DNA of 64,000 nt from Pseudomonadota bacterium (GCA_023443095.1 JAEZVV010000112.1:1-64000), one strand, 5' to 3'; shown: positions 42,645 to 50,792, counted from the stretch's first letter. Program-made: numbers and translations. Notes: a model not told the origin generated them from the sequence alone.

Positions 42645-43523
42645 ATGCACCAACACGAGGTCCTGAGTTCCGATGCTTTCCCCTTGGCCGTTTTCAGCTA
42701 CGGCGATTCGCAGACGGCGCGTGCAGGGGTCCTGATCGCTCCCGCGATGGGGGTGGAGCAGGCTTTTTATTCGGCGTTTGCACGTTGGCTCGCCGAACAG
42801 GGTTATTACGTTCTCAGCTTCGACTACCGCGGTATGGGGCATTCGAGGCCGCCGCAATACGCGCACTCGCTGCGCGGCTTCGAGGCCGACATCCTGACCT
42901 GGGCCCGGCGCGATGCCGCGTCCGTGCTCGACCACCTGGCCGAGCGCATGGCCGGACGCCCGGTGCTGTGGATCGGTCATAGCCTGGGTGGCCAGATCCT
43001 GGGGCTGCTGCCGAATCGAAGCCTGGTCGACGCGGCGGTGACGGTGGCGGCTGGCAGCGGCTACTGGCGCGACAACGCGGCACGCCTCAAGCGGGTGGTC
43101 TGGTTCCTGTGGTTCGTTCTGGTGCCGCTGCTGCTGCCCGTGTTTGGCTACTTCCCCGGCCGCAAGCTGCGGATGGTGGGCGATCTGCCGGCCGGGGTGA
43201 TGGCGCAGTGGCGATCTTGGTGCCTGGCGCGCGACTACCTGTTCGGGCTTGAAGGCGAGGCGGTGCGGCGCCAATACGCCGAGCTTAAGTCGCCGATGTT
43301 GGCGCTGTATTTCACCGACGACGAAATGCTCTCGCCGCGCAACATCGAGAGCCTGCATCGTTTTTACCGTGACGCTGCGCCGCAGTTGCGGCTTATCCAC
43401 CCGCGCGAGGCGCAGGTGAAACAGATCGGCCATTTCGGCTTTTTCAGAAAACGCTTCGCCGATACGCTCTGGCCTTTGGCTGGGCTTTGGCTGAGCCGTT
43501 TTGCACAGAAAGGAAACCCATGA
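42645..43523 (+). CDS. Alpha/beta hydrolase
   Basis: 292 aa with the fold pattern SFDYRGMGHSRPP, then WIGHSLGGQ (109-117) with nucleophile Ser113, and a C-terminal GHFGFFR region with the catalytic His. It may hydrolyse esters or CoA thioesters in lipid degradation. A hydrophobic stretch in the middle (RVVWFLWFVLVPLLLPVFGYF) suggests a membrane-associated lid. The ATG at 42645 follows TTGAAGGAAG. The crotonase gene starts inside its last four bases (ATGA), so it is co-translated. Exact substrate unknown. Confidence 0.85.
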   Translation: MHQHEVLSSDAFPLAVFSYGDSQTARAGVLIAPAMGVEQAFYSAFARWLAEQGYYVLSFDYRGMGHSRPPQYAHSLRGFEADILTWARRDAASVLDHLAERMAGRPVLWIGHSLGGQILGLLPNRSLVDAAVTVAAGSGYWRDNAARLKRVVWFLWFVLVPLLLPVFGYFPGRKLRMVGDLPAGVMAQWRSWCLARDYLFGLEGEAVRRQYAELKSPMLALYFTDDEMLSPRNIESLHRFYRDAAPQLRLIHPREAQVKQIGHFGFFRKRFADTLWPLAGLWLSRFAQKGNP

Positions 43524-44284
43524 GCATCAAGACCGAAACCTACGACGGCATTGCCCGCGTCGAGATCGCCCGCCCGGAAAAGAAAAATGCGCTGTCGATG
43601 GCGATGTATTCGGCCATGGCTGAGGCGATCGGCGCGGCCCAGGATGATGCCGCGGTGCGGGCGATCCTGATCCACGGCCAGCCCGACGTGTTCACGGCCG
43701 GCAACGACATCGAGGACTTCATGCAGAACCCGCCCACCGGTCCTGACGCGCCAGTGTTCCAGTTCATGCTGGCGCTGGGAACTTGCGAGAAACCGGTGGT
43801 GGCCGCAGTCAACGGCCCGGCGGTGGGAATTGGCACCACCATGCTCTACCACTGCGACCTGGTGTACTGCGGCGCGCACGCCATGTTTTCGATGCCCTTC
43901 GTGGCGCTTGGACTGTGCTCGGAGTTTGGCTCGTCGATGCTGGTGCCTATCAATGCGGGTTACCACAAGGCGGCCGAGAAGCTGCTGTTGTCCGAGCCGA
44001 TCAGTTCGGACGAGGCGGTCGAGATGAAGATCGTCAACCAGGTGCTCGACGACGACAAGGTGCTGGCGCACGCAATGGCGCAGGCTCAGCGCTTCGTGCG
44101 TTTGCCGCCTGCCGCGGTGCGCGAGACCAAGCGCCTGATGAAGGCGGCATTCCGCCCGCAACTCGAGAAGCTGATCCAGGAAGAAGCCAAGTCCTTCGGC
44201 CGCATGCTGAAAAGCGCCGAGGCGAAGGAAGCTTTCACGGCCTTCTTCGAGCGCCGCAAACCTGACTGGTCGTCGTTCAGCTGA
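43520..44284 (+). CDS. Crotonase-family enoyl-CoA hydratase/isomerase
   Basis: 254 aa crotonase fold. The oxyanion hole is NGPAVGIGTTMLYHCD (105-120) and GNDIEDF (72-78). The region that holds catalytic glutamates in hydratases shows ALGLCSEFGSS (about 131-141), with one Glu only, more like delta3-delta2-enoyl-CoA isomerases or PaaG than a true hydratase. It may therefore process unsaturated fatty acids. The start overlaps the hydrolase by four bases; GGAAACCC precedes it. The thioesterase gene begins on its stop codon. Confidence 0.88.
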   Translation: MSIKTETYDGIARVEIARPEKKNALSMAMYSAMAEAIGAAQDDAAVRAILIHGQPDVFTAGNDIEDFMQNPPTGPDAPVFQFMLALGTCEKPVVAAVNGPAVGIGTTMLYHCDLVYCGAHAMFSMPFVALGLCSEFGSSMLVPINAGYHKAAEKLLLSEPISSDEAVEMKIVNQVLDDDKVLAHAMAQAQRFVRLPPAAVRETKRLMKAAFRPQLEKLIQEEAKSFGRMLKSAEAKEAFTAFFERRKPDWSSFS

Positions 44285-44712
44285 TGAGGCGGCGCGCTGA
44301 ACTGGACCTGGCGGCGATGAACTCGCGCAGCCAGGCCTTTCTCCCGGGGCACTTCGGCATGCGGGTAACGGCAATCTCCGAGCGCGAACTGGTGATGCAG
44401 ATGGACGTCCGCCCCGAGATGCTCGCACCCAACGGTTTTCTTCATGCCGCGAGCGTGGTGGCGCTGGCCGATACGGCTTGCGGCTACGCCACCATCGCCC
44501 ACCTGCCCGACGGCGCGGAGAGCTTTACCACGATCGAGCTCAAAACCAACTTCCTCGCCACGGCCACCTCTGGCACCCTACAGGCGGTAGCACGGGCGGC
44601 GCACGGCGGACGCAATACCCAGGTATGGGATGCCACCGTCACGGAAGTGGCGACCGGTCGCACCCTGGCTTTGTTCCGATGCACCCAGATGGTGCTGTAC
44701 CCGAAATCTTGA
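44284..44712 (+). CDS. PaaI-type hotdog thioesterase
   Basis: 142 aa hotdog fold of the PaaI family. Signature: NGFLHAASVVALADTACGYAT (51-71), with a conserved Asn/His region and TIELKTNFLATAT as the long beta strand. These act on acyl-CoA thioesters and release CoA, here perhaps in the same lipid route. The gene starts on the last base of the crotonase stop codon (TGATG), so translation is coupled. The SGNH hydrolase gene follows by four bases. Confidence 0.88.
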   Translation: MRRRAELDLAAMNSRSQAFLPGHFGMRVTAISERELVMQMDVRPEMLAPNGFLHAASVVALADTACGYATIAHLPDGAESFTTIELKTNFLATATSGTLQAVARAAHGGRNTQVWDATVTEVATGRTLALFRCTQMVLYPKS

Positions 44713-44716
44713 TCCC

Positions 44717-45430
44717 ATGTTGATCCAGGCTGCGACCGTCGTGCTGGGGCCGGTTCTGTTCGCTCAGGCGCGCCGGCTGCGCGCCACGGCGCTGGAGCTG
44801 CCCGAAGCAGCTGGGCCTAGGCGCGGCCGCGAAGGCGCGGGCGTGGACGCGTTGCGGCTTCTGGTGGTGGGCGATTCGAGTGCGGCCGGAGTTGGCGCTC
44901 AGACTCAGGACGAGGCGCTGGCCCGTCCTTTGGCACGGTTGACCGCCGCCGGCCTTGGTCGAGCGGTGCAATGGCAGTTGATCGCGCGGTCAGGGGTGAC
45001 GTCGGCCCAGGCGCTAGAGCTGCTGCGCGAGTCGCCGCCGGAACCCGCCGATCTCGCCGTGGTTATGCTGGGTGTCAACGACGTCACTCACCGGGTGCCA
45101 CTTCAGCGTGCCCTGCGGCATCGGGGCGAACTGGCACGGTGGCTGCAAGATCGGATCGGCGTCCGTCACGTGATGTTCTGCGCCTTGCCGCCAATGCAGT
45201 TTTTCCCAGCTCTGCCGCAACCGCTGGCCTGGTATGCCGGGCGACACGTGGCCCGGGTGAACCGAGAGCAGGCGCTGTGGGCGAAGGCCCAGAATGGCGT
45301 GACACACGCGACTATGGACGGGGTGATGGAGTTCGGAGCGTTTGCCGAGGACGGCTTCCACCCCGGGCCTAGGCTTTACGGCGCGATTGCCCGGCGGCTG
45401 GCCGAACACGTGATCGCGCTCGACGCCTGA
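44717..45430 (+). CDS. SGNH/GDSL hydrolase
   Basis: 237 aa. Catalytic Ser54 lies in LLVVGDSSAAGVG (49-61), followed by the block GVND and the C-terminal DGFHPGP with His. The N-terminal part is a short hydrophobic or charged leader (MLIQAATVVLGPVLFAQARRLRATALE), probably a membrane anchor. It acts as an esterase or lipase with unknown substrate. The ATG at 44717 sits four bases after the thioesterase stop; no separate promoter is obvious. It closes the fatty-acid cluster. Confidence 0.85.
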   Translation: MLIQAATVVLGPVLFAQARRLRATALELPEAAGPRRGREGAGVDALRLLVVGDSSAAGVGAQTQDEALARPLARLTAAGLGRAVQWQLIARSGVTSAQALELLRESPPEPADLAVVMLGVNDVTHRVPLQRALRHRGELARWLQDRIGVRHVMFCALPPMQFFPALPQPLAWYAGRHVARVNREQALWAKAQNGVTHATMDGVMEFGAFAEDGFHPGPRLYGAIARRLAEHVIALDA

Positions 45431-45639
45431 AGGCCTGCGCGACGCGAGGGCGTGTCGGGCACCGAGTTGATCCAGTCTGGCGTGGTGCGGATGACGCGGC
45501 CGCAGCGTGTCCGAAACTTGAGGGCGCTCGGAATGGCGTCATTTCGGGGCCGGATCGCATACAGTCCCGGTAGGCCTGGAACGAGATGTGGGTTAGGCCC
45601 GCTGCAGGCATTCATTGACGAGTCTTGCGCGAGGTTCTC

Positions 45640-47010
45640 ATGAGCGATAGCTGCGTGCGACGTTCTCGACCGGCGTGTCTGACGCTGCTAGCCCTGATTT
45701 CCTTGGGGGTGGAGGCGCAGACCTCCTCGCCCGAGCAGGCCCCGGCCGATCAAGTCCAGGCCTTGCAGCGCCAGATCGCTGAGCAGAAAGAGCGGATTGA
45801 GGCGCTCAAGCGGGCTATCGCTGAACAGGAGGCTAGCCTCAACCAGTTGCGGCGGACCTTGCGAATCGATGAACTGGGGCAAGCCCGGGGTGGAGCCGCT
45901 CGCGGTGCCGCGCCGGCCAACGCTGCAGGCGTGGCTTCCTCGGCCGCGCCGCCAGCTCTTGCTCAGGCGCCCGATTCATCACCGGTTCCGGCTCAACAGG
46001 CCGCGCCTGAGGCGCGGCCCAGGGTGCCTGCAGAGCCGGTCGGCCAGGCTCCGGAACACAGCGATCGCCCGCCCGAAGTGGCGCCGATCTTCCCTCAGCA
46101 GCCCGGCGTGATGACGCCGGAGGGAAAGTTCGTGATCGAGCCGTCGCTTCAGTACTACTACTCGTCAGCCAATCGGATTGCGCTGGTCGGCTACACCATC
46201 ATTCCCGCCATCCTGATCGGCGTAATCGACATTCGCGAAAGCAAGCGCAACACCTGGATCGGAAACCTCACCGGACGCTGGGGCGTGACCAACCGGATCG
46301 AACTGGAGGCGCGAGTTCCCTACGTCTACCGCTCGGACTCGAGCATTGGTCGCGAGGTATTGCAGGGGGCGGCTTCCAGCACGGTCTTTAATGCCACTGG
46401 CAGTGGCATAGGCGACGTCGAAATGACGGGTCGCTGGCAGCTCAATGACGGCGGCGCCGACCGGCCTTTCTATATCGCAAGCCTGCGATTCAAGTCGCGC
46501 ACAGGCCGCGATCCTTTCGAGGTGTCGACCACCAAGACCATCATCGGCCTGCGCGACGGCCTGCAGACTGAACTGCCAACGGGGTCCGGTTTTTATTCGC
46601 TGCAGCCAGCGCTAACCATGTTGTATCCGTCGGACCCGGCAGTTTTCTTTGGAACGCTGAGTTACGCCTACAACTTCAAGCGCAAGGACGTGACGCGGGT
46701 GGTTGACGGGCAGATCGAAGAGTTGGGCACCATCGCGCCGGGCGGAGTCTTTGGATTCAATTTCGGGATGGGTTTTTCCATCAATGAAAAGTCCTCGTTC
46801 AGCCTTGGCTACGAGCACAGCTCGATCGGAAAGATCAAGCAGAACGGTCGCACGGCAGCCGATTCGGTCACGGTTCAGTTGGGAGCGCTACTGCTGGGTT
46901 ATTCGTATCAGTTGAGCAACAATCGAACGCTCAATATCGCCTTGGGTGCGGGACTGACGCGCGACACCCCGGATGTCAATCTGACGCTGCGAGTGCCGAC
47001 GACCTTCTGA
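45640..47010 (+). CDS. Outer-membrane beta-barrel with N-terminal coiled coil, FapF-like
   Basis: 456 aa. Signal peptide about residues 1-26 (MSDSCVRRSRPACLTLLALI...). Residues 37-72 form a coiled coil (QALQRQIAEQKERIEALKRAI), then a Pro/Ala-rich linker and a barrel starting at PEGKFVIEPSLQYYYSS with repeated amphipathic strands to the C-terminal LTLRVPTTF. This layout matches FapF, the outer-membrane secretor of functional amyloid in Pseudomonas, where a trimeric coiled coil plugs the barrel. The opposite-strand genes nearby encode a C39 peptidase and a Gly-rich fibre candidate. It is convergent to them, with its own promoter. Identification rests on architecture, not on an alignment score. 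Confidence 0.75.
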   Translation: MSDSCVRRSRPACLTLLALISLGVEAQTSSPEQAPADQVQALQRQIAEQKERIEALKRAIAEQEASLNQLRRTLRIDELGQARGGAARGAAPANAAGVASSAAPPALAQAPDSSPVPAQQAAPEARPRVPAEPVGQAPEHSDRPPEVAPIFPQQPGVMTPEGKFVIEPSLQYYYSSANRIALVGYTIIPAILIGVIDIRESKRNTWIGNLTGRWGVTNRIELEARVPYVYRSDSSIGREVLQGAASSTVFNATGSGIGDVEMTGRWQLNDGGADRPFYIASLRFKSRTGRDPFEVSTTKTIIGLRDGLQTELPTGSGFYSLQPALTMLYPSDPAVFFGTLSYAYNFKRKDVTRVVDGQIEELGTIAPGGVFGFNFGMGFSINEKSSFSLGYEHSSIGKIKQNGRTAADSVTVQLGALLLGYSYQLSNNRTLNIALGAGLTRDTPDVNLTLRVPTTF

Positions 47011-47131
47011 GTTTTTGTGATCGGATGCGCCTGTACAACGGCCGCCGATGACTATTGCCGTCGAAGTAAGCGCGCAGTAGTGGCCGGCAGGGCCTAGCTG
47101 CGTGGTCGATGGCGTTAAGCGAGGAATCGCC

Positions 47132-47728
47132 TTAGCGGGGAAGGAAGTCGGCGATTGCGTTTCTGACGCTCGAACTCAGGTTCATCGAGCGCAGCAAATC
47201 CATGCTGTTGACACTGGCGTTGATCACCGTGACGGTGCGTATCGCTTGGTTGTCGAGCGTGTTCTGAATCACGCTGGGCAGCGCCGATCTACCGATCTCG
47301 GACAAGAAATAGTTCCCCGCACCGTTTTGGACCAGGGCCAAGGTTCCGGCCGGATCGCTCGACCGTCCTCCGGTGGTGGCTGACAGATCCGGCGTGCTCA
47401 GTCGAGTCGTGGTGACGAGGTCGCCGTTGATATAGACCGCGCGCTCGATTCCGAAAGAGATCTTCAAACCCGTATCCGTCACAAAGCCTCCACGCACTTG
47501 GGCGAGAGCCTCGTCGGCGAGCGGGGCGGTGGCGAGACTGAGCAAGGCCGAAACCGACGACCTGCTTGGGGTTTCGTGGCCGGTCAGAGCTGGCGGACCA
47601 GGGGGAACTTGCGCCAAATCGACCACTGTGGTGGCGTCCGACGCAGGAGGTGAGCTATCCGCTTGAGCAACCAAGGACACGGCGGCGAGCCAACTTCCAA
47701 ACACCCATCGGATGGCATGCGAGTTCAT
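47132..47728 (-). CDS. Exported protein with double-glycine motif, C39-peptidase partner candidate
   Basis: 198 aa. Signal peptide MNSHAIRWVFGSWLAAVSLVAQA, then an extended Pro-rich segment, a leader-like motif LADEALAQVRGG (70-81) that fits the double-glycine cleavage consensus, and a C-terminal domain of about 115 residues (ISFGIERAVYINGDLV, later SVNSMDLLRSMNLSS). Cleavage after Gly81 by the C39 peptidase encoded next to it would release that domain. It is the last gene of a four-gene minus-strand unit. Start at 47728 is chosen by the signal peptide; an ORF upstream to 47758 exists. No named family is recognised. Confidence 0.65.
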   Translation of the reverse strand: MNSHAIRWVFGSWLAAVSLVAQADSSPPASDATTVVDLAQVPPGPPALTGHETPSRSSVSALLSLATAPLADEALAQVRGGFVTDTGLKISFGIERAVYINGDLVTTTRLSTPDLSATTGGRSSDPAGTLALVQNGAGNYFLSEIGRSALPSVIQNTLDNQAIRTVTVINASVNSMDLLRSMNLSSSVRNAIADFLPR

Positions 47729-47738
47729 GATCTCGGTG

Positions 47739-48431
47739 TCAGAAGTCGCCCGGGCCAAACTTCGGCACGGTTAGATGGTGGTAACCGGTCGCCCGAGTCG
47801 CCGTGTTGATGGGAGCGCTCGGCGTTAAGCGCCAATCGGAATCTAGGTTGAAAAGCGCGAGCTGCTGGCGATTGGTGATGACGAAAAGGATTTGATTGAC
47901 CCAGATGGCCTCAAACGCGGCCAAGCTCAAGGCGCGTGATCCACCTGCTGGGTCGCCAATCAAGACGCGCCCATCGCGAATCCCCTTCAAGACCACAAAG
48001 TGGTTGTAGCCGTTTTCGTTGACGAGGACGATGGCTGGCACGGCTGCTGCCTCGAGCTTGGTTAAGGGGGCTTCGAAGCCATCTGCCTCGTATCCATGAG
48101 CTTGAAGATAGCGCTTCATGTCGAGCAGCGAGAATCCTTCGGCCTGGATCTTCTTTGGGTCGCCGCGGGCGTACATCTCGGCAAAGACAGCTTCTTCGGT
48201 AACGGCCTGCCGATAGTGGTGGGTGAGCAAGGTGGCGATCGCCGCCGATCCGCAGCTGAAATCGAATTTTTGACGAATCGTGGCGCGAAACCTCGCTTCC
48301 TTCAGGCTGGTGGCCGGTACGGCATAAGCGCCACCGACTTGTGCAGGCAGGTAAACCGTTCCTGCCACCGCAGCGGAGTTAAGCGCCAACATGACCGCGC
48401 CCGCGAAAAGAAACCGGCTTAAGCGCCGCAT
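47739..48431 (-). CDS. Periplasmic C39-family peptidase, FapD-like
   Basis: 230 aa. Signal peptide MRRLSRFLFAGAVMLALNSAAVAG, then a C39-type cysteine peptidase domain: Gln54 and Cys60 in RQKFDFSCGSAA (53-64), His143 in NHFVVLKG, and Asp159 in GDPAGG. Unlike bacteriocin-export C39 domains it is not fused to an ABC transporter. Stand-alone C39 peptidases with signal peptides are a known part of fap clusters (FapD). Expected substrates carry Gly-Gly motifs, present in both adjacent gene products. It ends ten bases before the downstream protein's start. Confidence 0.85.
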   Translation of the reverse strand: MRRLSRFLFAGAVMLALNSAAVAGTVYLPAQVGGAYAVPATSLKEARFRATIRQKFDFSCGSAAIATLLTHHYRQAVTEEAVFAEMYARGDPKKIQAEGFSLLDMKRYLQAHGYEADGFEAPLTKLEAAAVPAIVLVNENGYNHFVVLKGIRDGRVLIGDPAGGSRALSLAAFEAIWVNQILFVITNRQQLALFNLDSDWRLTPSAPINTATRATGYHHLTVPKFGPGDF

Positions 48432-48441
48432 CGCGGCTTCC

Positions 48442-48864
48442 TTATTGCAGATGAACGTTGACGATGGTTGCGTTCTGAATCAAGACATTGTTGCCGCTGT
48501 TCTGGATCACCATCGGCACACCGGACGAGTTGGCGAGAGCGCCTTCGCTGATGAAATTGGCGCCGGTGGCGACGTTGACGGCCCGGTTGTCACTCACCAC
48601 GCCGCGCAGCTTCATGTCGCTCAACTGGGCGCCGATATCGGTGCCGCCACTGCGGTTGGCGAGAACGTGGTCGGGAACCGCAGGCAAGTTCCACAGGCCG
48701 CGAGATCGAAGCGCGGTCGCGTTGCTGGCTATGTCCGTGGCTGCGGAAATCGATACGCTGGCGGCTTGTGGGGCAGGTTCGGGTGTTTGAGCCATGACGC
48801 TTGCGGCAGTCGACCACAGGGCTGCGGCAAGAATGACGGGCGAGAAGAGCTGTCGATTGGTCAT
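48442..48864 (-). CDS. Small exported protein with Gly-Gly motif in the fibre cluster
   Basis: 140 aa. Signal peptide MTNRQLFSPVILAAALWSTAASVMA, then an Ala/Ser-rich stretch, LPAVPDHVLANRSGG (60-74) ending in a Gly-Gly pair, and a C-terminal part with ANFISEGALANSSGVPMVIQ and NNVLIQNATIVNVHLQ. The latter has an Asn/Gly/Ile beta-rich look suited to a fibre-associated protein. The Gly73-Gly74 pair could be a site for the C39 peptidase, with Leu at position -7 from the cut. It sits between the Gly-rich protein gene and the C39 gene, ten bases before the latter. Confidence 0.65.
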   Translation of the reverse strand: MTNRQLFSPVILAAALWSTAASVMAQTPEPAPQAASVSISAATDIASNATALRSRGLWNLPAVPDHVLANRSGGTDIGAQLSDMKLRGVVSDNRAVNVATGANFISEGALANSSGVPMVIQNSGNNVLIQNATIVNVHLQ

Positions 48865-48892
48865 CGTGGTCCCCAACGCAAACACCGATCAA

Positions 48893-48920
48893 TGCGTCGG
48901 CCGGGGTTCCGGCCGACGCA
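48893..48920. repeat. Perfect 12-base inverted repeat between Gly-rich gene and next gene
   Basis: TGCGTCGGCCGG (48893-48904), loop GGTT, CCGGCCGACGCA (48909-48920). It lies 11 bases after the stop of the Gly-rich gene and 29 bases before the next start codon. There is no T-run on the minus strand, so it is more likely an RNA-stability stem or partial attenuator than a full terminator. Confidence 0.7.
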
Positions 48921-48930
48921 CCCCCTTGTC

Positions 48931-50499
48931 TTACCTGACTGTGAGGTTGGCTTGAACGTTGACGCTTTGCTGAGTCAAAGCGGCGATGCCAGTGTTTTGG
49001 CTTATCACCAAGATGCCGGCGGCCGACTGCGCGGTTCCGGTCATGGTGTTGGACAGGTTGAAGGTCCCTGCGTCGACAGTCACCGTTCCACCTGTTCCGC
49101 CAGCGCCACCAGCCGCTCCATTGCCCTGGCCGCCGTTGCCCGTGCCGCCCGTACCCGTACCTCCGGAGCCGCCCGTGCCTTGACCGCCGTTGCCGCCGGC
49201 GGCGCCTACAGCTCCTGCAGCGCCGTTACCTGCTGTGGCACTACCGTTCGTGGCACTGGTCGAAGCGTCCCCGTTGGACGCGCTGCCATTCGTGGCGTTG
49301 CCGCCTGCAGCGCCGTTGCCGGCCGTGTTGCTGGCCATCCCGCCAGCACCGCCGGTGGCGTTATTGGTGCCGCCGGTCGCCGTCGAGGTGGAGCTTGCCG
49401 TTCCGCCCGCGGCGGTAGCAGCGCCGCCGGTGCCCGCACCTCCGGTTGCGGTGGACGAGGCCGTCCCGTTGCCGCCGGTGCCGGTTGACGCACCGCCAGT
49501 TCCGGTGCCGGCAGTGCTGGCACCGCCATTGCCGCCGTTGCCGCCAGTCGTATCGGGCGTGCCGGCGCCGCCGTTGCCGCCATTTGCGCTGCTGTTGCCG
49601 CCACTGCCTTGGCTGCCGGCCCAGGCTTTGCCGCCGCCCGCGCCGCTCCAGGCCGCTGCACCGCCGCCGCTGCCAGAACTCGCGGCCTTGGAGCCGCCAG
49701 CCATGGCGTGGTCCATGGCTCCAGCGTTCGCGCCGTCGGCATAAGCGTCGCCGCCGTTGGCGCCGCGGGCACCACGAGCGTAACCGCCGTCCCCGCCGTT
49801 GCCAGCCGTGGCGCTGCCGTTGCGGGCATTGCCGATAGTCGCGGCGCCTGCACGGGCACTTCCGTTGCTGGCATTGCCGCCGTCACCGCCATTGCCGCCG
49901 GCGCCGCCGTTGCCGGCATTGCCGCCCGTGCCGCCGTAGCCACCTTCGCCAGAGCCATTGCCGCCCTTGCCCATGCCGCCATAACCCTTGCCGCCCGCTC
50001 CGCCCGCGCCGCCGTTGGCGTCGCCCATGTTGTAGGCGACATTGCCGATACCATGGACGCGGATGTTGGTCACGGTTCCGTCAAGCCGGCTCAGCGCGAT
50101 CGCTTTAGTGGTGTTAAACGAGTTGCTAAACGCAGCGGAGGCGGTGCTGCCGTTGTTCGCCGCGACAGTTCCGTAGCCTGAAGCCTTGGCTGTGCCGCGG
50201 TTGTCGCGGTTGTCTCCTGCGCTCTTATTGTTGTTTTGGTCGGAGTTGTTGGAGTTGTCGGAGCGATTCGAATTGTCGGAGTTGTTGGAGTTGTCGTTGG
50301 CCGAGTTGTTCCATTGCTTGGCAGTTGCGTTTTCGTTGGCAGTGGGACCGGAGTTTCCGGACTGTGTGGAGGTGGCCGTCGCGTTCTGCGTATTGGCGCC
50401 GGCAGTGTCGGCGTTGTTGTTGGTGGTCGGGTTGGCCCAGGCCGAAGCGTAAGCACCCAGTGCGAGGGCAAGAGCCGACGCTAGCGTTGTCTTCCTCAT
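48931..50499 (-). CDS. Gly/Ala/Asn-rich secreted fibre candidate
   Basis: 522 aa. Signal peptide MRKTTLASALALALGAYASAWA, a polar Asn/Ser/Asp stretch (about residues 23-95, with N-N-S-D repeats), a short conserved part (AALS...VTNIRVHGIGNVAYNMGD), and then about 320 residues of Gly-Gly-x and Asn-Gly-Gly repeats rich in Ala, Thr and Ser, like mycobacterial PE_PGRS or plant glycine-rich proteins. The C-terminal 45 residues (FNLSNTMTGTAQSAAGILVISQ...NVQANLTVR) are non-repetitive and hydrophobic, a probable assembly or docking segment. The start at 50499 follows AGGAGACTTCA. Two sigma-54 type promoters lie upstream. A secreted amyloid or fibre role is inferred. Confidence 0.7.
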   Translation of the reverse strand: MRKTTLASALALALGAYASAWANPTTNNNADTAGANTQNATATSTQSGNSGPTANENATAKQWNNSANDNSNNSDNSNRSDNSNNSDQNNNKSAGDNRDNRGTAKASGYGTVAANNGSTASAAFSNSFNTTKAIALSRLDGTVTNIRVHGIGNVAYNMGDANGGAGGAGGKGYGGMGKGGNGSGEGGYGGTGGNAGNGGAGGNGGDGGNASNGSARAGAATIGNARNGSATAGNGGDGGYARGARGANGGDAYADGANAGAMDHAMAGGSKAASSGSGGGAAAWSGAGGGKAWAGSQGSGGNSSANGGNGGAGTPDTTGGNGGNGGASTAGTGTGGASTGTGGNGTASSTATGGAGTGGAATAAGGTASSTSTATGGTNNATGGAGGMASNTAGNGAAGGNATNGSASNGDASTSATNGSATAGNGAAGAVGAAGGNGGQGTGGSGGTGTGGTGNGGQGNGAAGGAGGTGGTVTVDAGTFNLSNTMTGTAQSAAGILVISQNTGIAALTQQSVNVQANLTVR

Positions 50500-50568
50500 T
50501 GAAGTCTCCTCAAACAGGGGCATTCCAGCGACGGAACTGGCGCCCATGGCCAGCCCGGCTCAACTCAC

Positions 50569-50585
50569 TTGCAGGAACGATGCCA
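50569..50585 (-). promoter_or_regulatory. Sigma-54 type promoter, proximal, for the Gly-rich gene
   Basis: Read on the minus strand it is TGGCAT-CGTTC-CTGCAA. GG and GC are exactly ten bases apart as needed for RpoN; the consensus TTGC is CTGC here. The GC lies about 72 bases before the start codon, giving a leader of some 60 bases. A regulator of the NtrC family is encoded next door. Confidence 0.65.
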
Positions 50586-50713
50586 AGGTTGGGGTTTGCG
50601 TTTCAAGTGATTGAAAAATCAGCTTCTTTCGAGAATGGCCGAGAAGCGAATCCTGTGTTCGGCGGTGATGGTTGTCACGAACTTGAGACAGGGCGGAAAG
50701 CGGTGGCGTCACG

Positions 50714-50728
50714 GCAAGCGTAGTGCCA
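50714..50728 (-). promoter_or_regulatory. Sigma-54 type promoter, distal, for the Gly-rich gene
   Basis: On the minus strand TGGCAC-TACGC-TTGC is a near-exact -24/-12 RpoN promoter with ten bases between GG and GC. It lies about 215 bases before the Gly-rich gene. The spacing, conserved ends and nearby dyad at 50777 strongly support real use. Confidence 0.75.
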
Positions 50729-50776
50729 AGCGATTTTCTCCAGGGATTAAGCGCTTGGTGAGCAGCGGCGCGAACT

Positions 50777-50792
50777 GTCACGTTGATGTGAC
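50777..50792. promoter_or_regulatory. Dyad site, candidate enhancer for the sigma-54 regulator
   Basis: GTCAC-N6-GTGAC, centred about 80 bases upstream of the expected start point of the distal promoter. A related site TGTC-N10-GACA at 50673-50690, sharing TGTCACG, lies about 120 bases upstream of the proximal promoter's start point. Both fit NtrC-family enhancer distances. Confidence 0.5.

Noticed and set aside
41235..43433. 732-aa minus-strand frame opposite the thiolase and hydrolase
   Set aside because: Covers two well-supported plus-strand genes and the gap between them; no recognisable domain.
49190..50480. Repeated units, at first sight like a CRISPR or tandem-repeat array
   Set aside because: The repeats are codons of Gly-Gly-x in a long ORF with a signal peptide. 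Unit length varies and there are no unique spacers of constant size.
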